The position numbers were made by a program, and so were the translations under genes. Below are positions 1 to 5,477 of a stretch of DNA of 8,374 nt, in pieces; positions within the stretch are counted from its first letter, which is position 1; each line of letters opens with the position of its first letter. The stretch lies in NCBI GenBank assembly GCA_934272745.1, contig CAKQSI010000059.1:1-8374 (forward strand), given 5' to 3'. Below the pieces are notes generated by a model that worked only from the letters and a program-made list of their open reading frames with translations, did no database searches and had not been told where the DNA came from. Source of the stretch: an uncultured Clostridia bacterium. Lineage in GTDB: Bacteria; Bacillota; Clostridia; Christensenellales; Borkfalkiaceae.

Positions 1-23
1 CCTCCCGCCGCCTTCACCTATTT

Positions 24-105
24 GCAAAGCCGGCACCGGCAACTTGCCTGCCTTTCTCCACTCCGCCCGCGGCACAATGCTTTTCACGCACGCGTTACGG
101 GCGGG
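24..105 (+). repeat. Palindromic repeat unit A with leader
   Basis: The start of this stretch (CAAAGCCGGCACC, about 25-37) matches the start of the unit near 630 (CAAAACCGGCACC), and both continue with a CTTG..CT..CC pattern before a CCACYCCG motif. The unit folds on itself: CCGCCCG at 63-69 pairs with CGGGCGG at 98-104. It resembles the other GC-rich units in this region by eye only, and is the most diverged together with unit 3. Strand is arbitrary. Confidence 0.45.
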
Positions 106-129
106 ATTATATTATATGCCATATTATAT

Positions 130-176
130 CCCCCCTCTGCCGGCACCCCGATCTTCGGGGTCCCGGCAGAGGGGGG
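130..176. repeat. Long GC-rich hairpin H1
   Basis: Positions 130-143 pair perfectly with 163-176 (14 bp). After a single C/C mismatch a further 6 bp form between 145-150 and 156-161 around the loop ATCTT. It is flanked by ATAT on both sides, offset by two extra G. No T-tract follows on the plus strand, so it is not a typical intrinsic terminator in that direction. It ends the first repeat module (unit, AT-rich linker, hairpin). Confidence 0.8.
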
Positions 177-200
177 GGATATTAGCCGCTTCGGCGGAGC

Positions 201-245
201 ATTACGGAGGGATTTTGCGGAAGTTTTATTGCGGGATTACGGAGG
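201..245. repeat. Short direct repeat ATTACGGAGG
   Basis: The 10-mer ATTACGGAGG occurs at 201-210 and again at 236-245, 35 bp apart. GGGATT and GCGG motifs recur between and around the copies. Function unknown. It may be a decayed remnant of the repeat family on either side. Confidence 0.6.
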
Positions 246-364
246 TGGCGCACGGGTTTACAGGGGGAAAGTAAAATAATAAATAAAATGAGTATATAGA
301 CGCGCGGGGCTTGGACGGAAGTGCGACGGGGTTGCCGAATTTTATCGTGCTTTTACTATATATA

Positions 365-407
365 AAACCCCGCCCGCGAGGAGCGTTGCTCCTCGCGGGC
401 GGGGTTT
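365..407. terminator. Perfect 20-bp hairpin H3, possible bidirectional terminator
   Basis: Positions 365-384 pair perfectly with 388-407 around a 3-nt loop, GTT. The outer three pairs are A-T, so a short U-tract follows on either strand: TTTATC on plus, and TTTTATATATAG on minus. That is the layout of a bidirectional intrinsic terminator, although the T-tracts are short. It could stop read-through from the minus-strand operon or from a plus-strand gene left of the window. The stem itself is certain; its role is inferred. Confidence 0.55.
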
Positions 408-437
408 ATCGAGGTATTACACAAATCCAACAGCTAA

Positions 438-480
438 CACCCCCGGTGAGCGGCGCGGGCGCATAGCGCGCTGTATCGCA
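438..480 (+). repeat. Palindromic repeat unit 1
   Basis: GC-rich unit beginning ACACCCCCGGTGAG and holding a segment (451-479) that recurs at 669-697 with one mismatch. The core GCGC-ATA-GCGC can form a small stem. It sits 30 bp after hairpin H3. It belongs to the same family as the units near 630, 790 and 890. Confidence 0.65.
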
Positions 481-518
481 CAAGGAGGAACTTTACGACA
501 CCTTTGACTTTTTATAAC

Positions 519-613
519 AAGCAGGCGGGGCGGGAAAATATTGTTAGACTTTAATAAAATAAGTTTGATTAAAACGCGCGGGGCGGCTCCCGAAGGAGCC
601 GCCCCGCCTGCTT
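519..613. repeat. 15-bp inverted repeat overlapping hairpin H4
   Basis: AAGCAGGCGGGGCGG at 519-533 is the exact reverse complement of 599-613. The right arm overlaps the right arm of the local hairpin H4 (595-607), so the two pairings exclude each other. Both stems are GC-rich and strong. This is the geometry of an attenuator or switch, but no gene follows closely on either strand, so it could also be a by-product of repeat decay. Confidence 0.7.
578..607 (-). terminator. Hairpin H4, terminator-like on the minus strand
   Basis: Positions 578-590 pair perfectly with 595-607 (13 bp) around the stable tetraloop CGAA. On the minus strand the stem is followed within 3 nt by TTTTAATC, giving a modest intrinsic terminator for transcription coming from mrp. 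On the plus strand there is no immediate T-tract. Confidence 0.45.
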
Positions 614-629
614 ACTTTTCCGTATCTTT

Positions 630-700
630 TCAAAACCGGCACCCGCGGCTTGTCTACCATCCACCCCGCGGCGCGGGCGCATAGCGCGCTGTGTCGCGGG
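630..700 (+). repeat. Palindromic repeat unit 2 with leader
   Basis: The leader CAAAACCGGCACC (about 631-643) matches that of unit A, and the core 669-697 matches unit 1 over 29 positions with one difference. The motif CCACCCCGCGG at 662-672 is shared, in altered form, with the units near 790 and 890. The reverse complement ending GCCGCGGGGTGG matches the end of unit 4. It is followed by the AT-rich linker AAAATATTGATAAGA and then hairpin H5. Confidence 0.65.
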
Positions 701-720
701 TAAAAATATTGATAAGATTG

Positions 721-753
721 CGCGAGGCGCGGAGAGTTTCTCCGCGCCTCGCG
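721..753. repeat. Perfect 15-bp hairpin H5
   Basis: Positions 721-735 pair perfectly with 739-753 around a GTT loop, the same 3-nt loop as H3. Neither strand has a proper T-tract after the stem, so I do not call it a terminator. It closes the module that begins with unit 2. Confidence 0.8.
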
Positions 754-789
754 TATACAACCAATACTACTGATTTTTTTCTAAATGAG

Positions 790-840
790 TACCACCCACC
801 CCGAGGAGTGGCGCGTGTATGTTATATACTGTGCCACACC
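790..840 (+). repeat. Palindromic repeat unit 3 (diverged)
   Basis: It starts with CCACCCACCCCG and keeps the spacing of unit 2: GCGCG, 13 bases, CTGTG. The central palindrome is AT-rich (GTAT..ATAC) where unit 2 has GCGC..GCGC, which suggests that structure is kept while sequence drifts. The call rests on by-eye alignment. Confidence 0.4.
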
Positions 841-889
841 TTTGGAAAAATAAAAAATACCATGTCTCCCCATCCGCTTATCAACAAAC

Positions 890-940
890 CTTTCCCCACC
901 CCGCAGCGCGGGGCGAATGCCCTTGTGCCGCGGGGTGGGA
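890..940 (+). repeat. Palindromic repeat unit 4
   Basis: CCCACCCCGC at 895-904 pairs exactly with GCGGGGTGGG at 930-939. Inside, GCGCGGGGC and GCCCTTGTGC can pair with G-U and bulged positions around a GAAT loop. The right half (ATGCCC....GCCGCGGGGTGG) aligns with the reverse complement of unit 2. About 20 bp downstream lies GGGAATTATTGACAA, resembling the AT-rich linkers at 532 and 698. Confidence 0.6.
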
Positions 941-1120
941 AGAATAAGGATTGCAGTTGCGGGAATTATTGACAACTGCCAGAGATTTCCATTTATCATC
1001 TCCGATCATTCGTTGCCTGTCACCCAAACCCGTTTTGCAACCTACTACAAGTTTCCGTCAACGATTCCGATTTACGATAACTCTCCGGTCTTTGTTGTTT
1101 GCGTTCTTACTACTATAAAA

Positions 1121-1165
1121 GAGCACGGCTTAATTTTTCGCTTCGGCGTCGCCGAAGTCGTGTTC
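1121..1165 (-). terminator. Possible terminator overlapping the end of mrp
   Basis: On the minus strand GAACACG (1165-1159) can pair with CGTGCTC (1127-1121) with one G-U, followed directly by TTTTATAG. A perfect inner hairpin, CTTCGGC-GAC-GCCGAAG (1157-1141), lies within the loop and inside the coding end of mrp. The outer stem is short with a long interior, so this is weak. It is the only terminator-like structure immediately after mrp. Confidence 0.3.
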
Positions 1166-1993
1166 TTTCACCGGGCAGGCGATAACAGCGTCCATTACGG
1201 GCGCGATCAGCGACGGTTCAATCTCCTCCACCTTTCCCTCATCGGCAAGGCGGGCGTTTTCGGGACGAATGGGAAGCCGGGTCAGCAGTTTTAAGCCGGC
1301 GGCTTTCGCGCTCTCCTCGGTCTTCCCTTCCCCGTAGGGGAAGAATTTTCCCCCGCAATGGGGGCATTCGGCATAACTCATATTCTCCACCAGTCCGATG
1401 ACGGGAATATGCATCATCTTTGCCATGTTAACCGCCTTTTGCACGATCATCGAAACCAACTCCTGCGGCGAAGTGACGATGACAATGCCGTCCACCGGCA
1501 GGCTTTGGAACACGGTCAGCGGCACGTCGCCTGTTCCCGGGGGCATATCGACGAACATATAGTCCACTTCGTTCCAGATCACGTCCGTCCAGAACTGGCT
1601 GACCATGCCCGAAATGACCGGACCGCGCCAGATGACCGGCTCGGTTTCATCTTCTAAAAACAGGTTGGCGGAAACGATCTCCACGCCCTTTTTACTGGTG
1701 ACGGGCAGAATCCCGTATTCGGTGCCGTCCGCTTTTTCGGTCAAGCCGAACATTCTGGGCATAGACGGTCCCGTGACGTCCGCGTCGATCACGGCGGTGG
1801 AAAAGCCGCGGCGGCGCGCTTCCGACGCTAAAAGCGCGGTGACGAAAGATTTTCCCACCCCGCCCTTGCCGCTGACGACGGCGATAACTTTTTTGACGTT
1901 GCTGAGCGCGTTGGTGCGCTTGAGCATGCTTTTCGGCTTTCGATCCGCACAGTTTTCCCCGCAGGAAGAACAGTCGTGTGTACATTCACTCAT
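1130..1993 (-). CDS. mrp: Mrp/NBP35-family P-loop ATPase (Fe-S cluster carrier)
   Basis: 287-residue member of the Mrp/ApbC/NBP35 family of MinD-like ATPases, cytosolic proteins that bind and pass on iron-sulfur clusters. Visible motifs: an N-terminal Cys cluster (C4, C8, C11, C15); deviant Walker A GKGGVGKS at 42-49 with the signature Lys43; switch I region IDADVTGPSMP around 69-79; Walker B FVDMPPGTGD at 147-156; and CPHC at 210-213, the CXXC that in this family bridges the dimer and holds the cluster. The start at 1993 is preceded by GAGG seven bases upstream; an in-frame ATG 20 codons earlier has no such support and adds a non-conserved leader. The gene follows nadE by 168 bp and may be read from its own promoter or by read-through. 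No Fe-S assembly partner is visible. The family assignment is firm; the cluster-transfer role is by analogy. Confidence 0.95.
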   Translation of the reverse strand: MSECTHDCSSCGENCADRKPKSMLKRTNALSNVKKVIAVVSGKGGVGKSFVTALLASEARRRGFSTAVIDADVTGPSMPRMFGLTEKADGTEYGILPVTSKKGVEIVSANLFLEDETEPVIWRGPVISGMVSQFWTDVIWNEVDYMFVDMPPGTGDVPLTVFQSLPVDGIVIVTSPQELVSMIVQKAVNMAKMMHIPVIGLVENMSYAECPHCGGKFFPYGEGKTEESAKAAGLKLLTRLPIRPENARLADEGKVEEIEPSLIAPVMDAVIACPVKEHDFGDAEAKN

Positions 1994-2161
1994 TATATTA
2001 CCTCGCTTTAATTGTTGGGAACTTAGCAAAACTTTCCGGATTCCGCCCCGCATAAAAAGGCTTTGCGGCGTAGCGGAAAAGTTCGCTACCCCCTATAAAA
2101 CGTTTTTAAGGCTTCCGCGCCGTAAGGCAAGCGGAACCCATTTAAAATTTTTGCTCTTTAT
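1994..2161. other. nadE-mrp intergenic spacer
   Basis: 168 bp between two minus-strand genes. It contains a perfect 6-bp hairpin (2070-2075 with 2084-2089, loop of 8), a self-complementary AAAACGTTTT at 2097-2106, and an imperfect stem around 2113-2136 (TTCCGC with GCGGAA). On the minus strand T5 (2058-2054) follows the first hairpin after 11 bases, too far for a standard terminator. I see no convincing -35/-10 pair for mrp, so its promoter is unresolved. Confidence 0.5.
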
Positions 2162-4084
2162 TTACTCTTCGGGCAGCGCCTGCGCTTCCTGCAAAAACAC
2201 GCCGGCGTCCGCGTCGCTCGGCATACGGAAGTCCCCGCGCGGGGAAAGCGTCACGCTGCCGATCTTTACGCCGTCCGGCAGGCACGAGCGTTTGAACTGC
2301 TGCGAGAAGAAGCGGCGATAAAAGGTGACCAGCCACTTTTTGATCGTTTTTTTGTCATACGTATCGCAAAAAACGTTACACGCCAGATAAAAAATCTTTT
2401 CCGGCGGAAAGCCGTACCGGAGGAAATAGTACAGGAAAAAGTCGTGCAGTTCGTACGGACCTACCAGATCTTCGGTCTTCTGCGCGATTTCACCCGCCTT
2501 GGGCGGAAGCAGTTCGGGACTGACCGGCGTTTCGATGACGTCGTATAAAATTTTCCGCAGGGCGTCCCCGGACTTATCCGCCGGCAGAGAGTCTGCGTAC
2601 GCTTTTACAAGGTAACGTACCAGCGTTTTGGGAACCGAAGCGTTGACCGCATAATTCGACATATGATCGCCGTTATAGGTCGCCCAGCCAAGCGCCAGTT
2701 CGGAAAGGTCGCCCGTGCCGACGACAAGCCCGCCCACTTTGCCGGCAAGATCCATCAGCACCTGCGTGCGCTCCCGCGCCTGAGAATTTTCGTAAACGGT
2801 ATCGGTGACGGCGGGGTCGTGCCCGATGTCTTTAAAGTGCTGCATGACCGCCGTTTTCAAGGGAATTTCCAAAAGTTCCGCGCCCGCGGCTTTGGCAAGC
2901 GCGACGGCGCTATGATAAGTGCGATCGGTCGTGCCGAAGCACGGCATGGTGACCGCGAGAATATTCTTGCGCGGCAACCCCAGAAGATCGACCGCCGTCA
3001 GCGAAACCAGGAGCGCGAGCGTGGAATCCAGTCCGCCCGAAAGCCCCAGCACCGGTTTTTTGATGCCGGTATGCGCCATGCGCTGCCGTAAGCCTTCCGC
3101 CTGCATACGTAAGATAAGTTTTGCGCGGCGCTGCAATTCTTCCCCCGCGGGGACGAAGGGCGTTTTGCCGTAGAAACGGGTAAGTTTTACGTCGCCTTCC
3201 CTCAAAGTGAACGGAATTTCGCGATACGTCCCGCGTTTTTCGAGCGAACGCAGGCGCGCGCGGTCATACGCCAAAGCAAAAACGTCGATCTCGCTCGTGG
3301 CTTTATCTCCCGAAAACAGTTCGGTTTCGGCAAGAATTTTTCCGTTTTCCGCCACCAGATTATGCCCGGCAAACACCATATCGGTAGAAGATTCTCCCCG
3401 TCCGGCGTCTGCGTATACGTAGCCCGCGACCAGTTTTGCGGACTGCATGGAAACGAGCGCCCGGCGATATTCGGCTTTGCCCACCGTTTCGTCGCTGGCA
3501 GAAAGGTTGACGACGATCGTTGCTCCGGCGGCGGCTGCGGTCACCGAGGGCGGATCCGCCACCCAGAGATCCTCGCAAACTTCCGCAAATACGGCGCATT
3601 CCGGCAGGTTTTCCGCGCGGAACAAAAGGTCGCTTCCCATCGGGTAAGAAACGCCGCCGATCGTGGCTTCCCGCGGGGCGACGTCCGCGGAAACGAACTG
3701 TCGCTTTTCGTAAAACTCGCCGTAGTTCGGCAGGTGGGTTTTGAGCGCAAATCCCAGCACCTTTCCGCCGAAAACGGCTGCCGCAGCGTTAAAAATTCCG
3801 CCGTCCGCGGCAAGCGGAAGTCCCACAAAAAACAACACTTTGGTTTCCGCCGTCTGCTTTGCAACGAAAAACAGCGCGTCCAAAGCCGAAGAAAGCAGTT
3901 TTCTTTGATAGAACAGATCGGAAGCCGTATAACCCGTCAACGTCAATTCGTTGAACGCCAGAACGGAAACGCCCTCTTTTTCTGCCGAAAGCACTTCTTT
4001 TATCACGCGGTCTGCGTTTTTTTCGGGATTGGCGACGGAAATTTCCACCGTTGCCGCCCGTACTTTTACCATTCCGTGTCGCAT
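2162..4084 (-). CDS. nadE: Glutamine-dependent NAD+ synthetase
   Basis: 640 residues. It catalyses the last step of NAD+ synthesis: nicotinate adenine dinucleotide plus ATP and glutamine to NAD+, AMP, PPi and glutamate. The N-terminal nitrilase-like glutaminase domain (about 5-270) shows the catalytic triad: Glu46 in FNELTLTGY, Lys115 in LKTHLPNYGEF and Cys170 in EVCEDLW. The C-terminal synthetase (about 320-620) has the PP-loop SGGLDST at 349-355. Length and domain order fit the long bacterial/eukaryotic type, which hydrolyses its own glutamine. The start at 4084 is set by AGGAGG at 4095-4090, five bases upstream and overlapping the stop of the preceding gene; the frame stays open upstream to 4327, but only as a Lys/Arg-rich shadow of the neighbour. 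Asn45 replaces the common Pro before the catalytic Glu. Its place as last gene of a K+ uptake operon is unusual. Confidence 0.97.
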   Translation of the reverse strand: MRHGMVKVRAATVEISVANPEKNADRVIKEVLSAEKEGVSVLAFNELTLTGYTASDLFYQRKLLSSALDALFFVAKQTAETKVLFFVGLPLAADGGIFNAAAAVFGGKVLGFALKTHLPNYGEFYEKRQFVSADVAPREATIGGVSYPMGSDLLFRAENLPECAVFAEVCEDLWVADPPSVTAAAAGATIVVNLSASDETVGKAEYRRALVSMQSAKLVAGYVYADAGRGESSTDMVFAGHNLVAENGKILAETELFSGDKATSEIDVFALAYDRARLRSLEKRGTYREIPFTLREGDVKLTRFYGKTPFVPAGEELQRRAKLILRMQAEGLRQRMAHTGIKKPVLGLSGGLDSTLALLVSLTAVDLLGLPRKNILAVTMPCFGTTDRTYHSAVALAKAAGAELLEIPLKTAVMQHFKDIGHDPAVTDTVYENSQARERTQVLMDLAGKVGGLVVGTGDLSELALGWATYNGDHMSNYAVNASVPKTLVRYLVKAYADSLPADKSGDALRKILYDVIETPVSPELLPPKAGEIAQKTEDLVGPYELHDFFLYYFLRYGFPPEKIFYLACNVFCDTYDKKTIKKWLVTFYRRFFSQQFKRSCLPDGVKIGSVTLSPRGDFRMPSDADAGVFLQEAQALPEE

Positions 4085-4089
4085 GGCGC

Positions 4090-4095
4090 CCTCCT
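4090..4095 (-). promoter_or_regulatory. Shine-Dalgarno site fixing the nadE start
   Basis: AGGAGG on the minus strand, five bases before the ATG at 4084. It overlaps the TAA stop of the upstream gene (TAAGGAGG), so terminating ribosomes could re-initiate on nadE. It rules out the next in-frame ATG (codon 5), which would lie 17 bases away. Confidence 0.85.
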
Positions 4096-5477
4096 TATTT
4101 TTTGCCCGGGTTTTTCGTAGATTTTCCCGGATTGTCTTTTTCTTTTGAAACAGGCGCAGCGCTGTCCGCACTGCCCTTTTGTCTGTGTTTCGCCCCTTTT
4201 TCCGCGCCCGCGGCGGCACTTTCGGTTTGCGTTTTCTCCGCGCCCGCGGTTTTCTCGGTTTGTGTTTTCTCCGCGCCCGAACTTTCGGTTTCCGTCCCGG
4301 CGTTGATGCTTTCGGCGACGAACGCAAAAACCGCCGCCTGCTCCTTTTTGGTAAGACCCGCGGGGCTGTCTTCCGCAGCGATCTCTTCCGTCGGGCGCGC
4401 GTCGTTTTTCATCGCCTCGGCAACCGTGCCTTTTTTATGGGAAGAACCGCTTTCCGTCGCCGGGGTATTCTCCCCGCCGTCCGCCTTTTCAGAAGAAGCG
4501 GCGGAAGCGTTTTCTTTCGCGCCGCCTCTGATTCCGGAAGTTTCCGCGCCGCCCGAGGTATTTATCCCGGACGAAACCAATTCCGCGCCGCGATCGTCTG
4601 TTTCTTCTCCGCGCGTTGCTACGGTTCCGCCCGAAACCGAAACGCTTTCCGCGCCTTGCTCCCCGCCGGATATCGCGGAAACCGCACTCCGTTCTTCGGC
4701 GGCGGATTGCCGCGCGGCTTCTCTGTCCAGCGCCACGGTGAGTTGTGAAGCCAGCGCCAGTAAAAACGCCGTTTCTTCTTTATCGGGCTGACTTTCGCTG
4801 CAATCGAGCGCCAGCACGCCGAGTTTTGCAGTGCTTGCCCCGCGCAGGGGGTACAGCCTTACCGACAGGTCGGGAAAGCGGTTCTCGCCCGCGCCGCAGA
4901 TCTTGCCGCTTTTGTCGCACCAGGCGATCTCATGCAGGATTTCCTGCGGTTCGAAAAAGAAAACGGGGTTGCTTAAAAAGTTGCCGTTTGCGTCCACCAC
5001 GCACACGCCCCGCCCGGTCAGTTTCTCGATGGTCTTGACGCCGTAAGAAAGAATTTCCTTCCCCGGAACCGCAAGGAGTCCGTTGGAAAAGGAGAAGAGT
5101 TGTTCCGTTCGCCGTTCGTTGCGTTCCGACCGCTCCATCTGCCGGCGCATTCTGGAAACCAGCGTGGAAACGACGATTTCGATTACGAAAATTCCCGCGG
5201 CGACAAACCAGTCGTTATAGTCGGTCAAACGGAACGCGTATTTGGGTTCGGTAAACAAAAACTGATATAAAAACACGATACAGGCGGAAGCCGCCAGTCC
5301 GTACGCCGCCTTCTGAAATTCAATAATGATAATCAAAAGCGCGACGATATACACCACGATCACGTTTTCCGCCCGGACAAACAGTCCCTGCAGCGCCAGA
5401 GAAAGCAGCGTGGCAAGCGCTAAAATGACGGCGGTCATACAGCATTTATACAGCGTCGTTTTTTCTTCTTTTCGCAT
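4095..5477 (-). CDS. KdpD-like DUF4118-GAF membrane protein lacking a kinase domain, with long disordered tail
   Basis: 460 residues. Residues 12-108 form four membrane helices (about 14-34, 39-53, 57-75, 90-108) typical of the DUF4118 domain of the K+ sensor KdpD, including an FTEPKYAF..TDYND segment between helices 3 and 4. A charged coiled stretch (108-126, RMRRQMERSERNERR) leads to a GAF-like domain (about 128-252) ending LGVLALDC...LASQLTVALDREAARQ, just as in KdpD. Where KdpD then has its phospho-accepting HisKA helix (SHDLRTP), this protein instead enters a tail of about 195 residues (264-460) rich in Ala, Ser, Gly, Glu, Lys and Thr, with no HisKA or ATPase motifs. The N-terminal USP/KdpD sensor domain is also missing. 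The start overlaps the TAA of trkH (TAATG) with AAGAAGG upstream. Homology to the KdpD middle region is strong; the role, perhaps a non-enzymatic K+ or membrane-state regulator of the Trk system, is inferred. Confidence 0.85.
   Translation of the reverse strand: MRKEEKTTLYKCCMTAVILALATLLSLALQGLFVRAENVIVVYIVALLIIIIEFQKAAYGLAASACIVFLYQFLFTEPKYAFRLTDYNDWFVAAGIFVIEIVVSTLVSRMRRQMERSERNERRTEQLFSFSNGLLAVPGKEILSYGVKTIEKLTGRGVCVVDANGNFLSNPVFFFEPQEILHEIAWCDKSGKICGAGENRFPDLSVRLYPLRGASTAKLGVLALDCSESQPDKEETAFLLALASQLTVALDREAARQSAAEERSAVSAISGGEQGAESVSVSGGTVATRGEETDDRGAELVSSGINTSGGAETSGIRGGAKENASAASSEKADGGENTPATESGSSHKKGTVAEAMKNDARPTEEIAAEDSPAGLTKKEQAAVFAFVAESINAGTETESSGAEKTQTEKTAGAEKTQTESAAAGAEKGAKHRQKGSADSAAPVSKEKDNPGKSTKNPGKK
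4188..4277 (-). repeat. 33-bp tandem repeat in the tail of the KdpD-like protein
   Basis: Encodes GAEKTQTEKTA (residues 401-411), GAEKTQTESAAA (412-423) and a partial GAEKGAK (424-430). At DNA level the 15-mer TTTTCTCCGCGCCCG (plus strand) recurs at 4232-4246 and 4265-4279, a 33-bp period. This is slippage-type expansion inside the disordered tail, so tail length probably varies between strains. Confidence 0.8.

Larger units (their letters stand above)
1..1129. other. Gene-free, repeat-rich region downstream of mrp
   Basis: No reading frame here has a credible start, a ribosome site and protein-like composition together; the frames present run through long palindromes. The stretch holds GC-rich imperfect palindromes that resemble each other (near 24-105, 438-480, 630-700, 790-840 and 890-940), AT-rich linkers, and four strong hairpins (130-176, 365-407, 578-607, 721-753), each listed separately. 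The part between 180 and 364 has only a small UUCG-type hairpin (CCGC-TTCG-GCGG, 186-197) and a 10-bp direct repeat. Between 980 and 1120 I see nothing distinctive. I found no tRNA, rRNA or known riboswitch by eye, but a covariance-model search could still find a small RNA. Confidence 0.75.

Noticed and set aside
22..279. Small plus-strand frame at the left edge
   Set aside because: It starts at TTG with no ribosome site and reads straight through the 47-bp hairpin H1.
432..549. Integron attC-like site (CTAAC ... GTTAGAC)
   Set aside because: The end motifs match only partly and the interior lacks the paired imperfect arms of an attC; no cassette gene or integrase is present.
24..940. CRISPR array
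   Set aside because: The repeats are diverged, irregularly spaced and palindromic throughout, with no uniform spacers and no cas genes.
3362..4120. 252-residue plus-strand frame opposite nadE
   Set aside because: It lies wholly over the catalytic glutaminase domain of nadE, whose motifs are intact; the opposite frame has no recognisable motif.
4085..4327. N-terminal extension of nadE to 4327
   Set aside because: The extra 81 residues are Lys/Arg/Pro-rich shadow of the neighbouring gene, while a perfect AGGAGG supports the start at 4084.
4098..4688. Tail of the KdpD-like protein as a frameshifted histidine kinase
   Set aside because: None of the minus-strand frames shows an H-box, N-box or G-box pattern, and the space is too short for a full HisKA plus ATPase.
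4051..4791. Long plus-strand open frames (246 and 189 residues) over the tail of the KdpD-like gene
   Set aside because: They are antisense to a low-complexity, GC-rich coding tail that suppresses stops in several frames, and have no ribosome site or domain. Composition mirrors the minus-strand gene.
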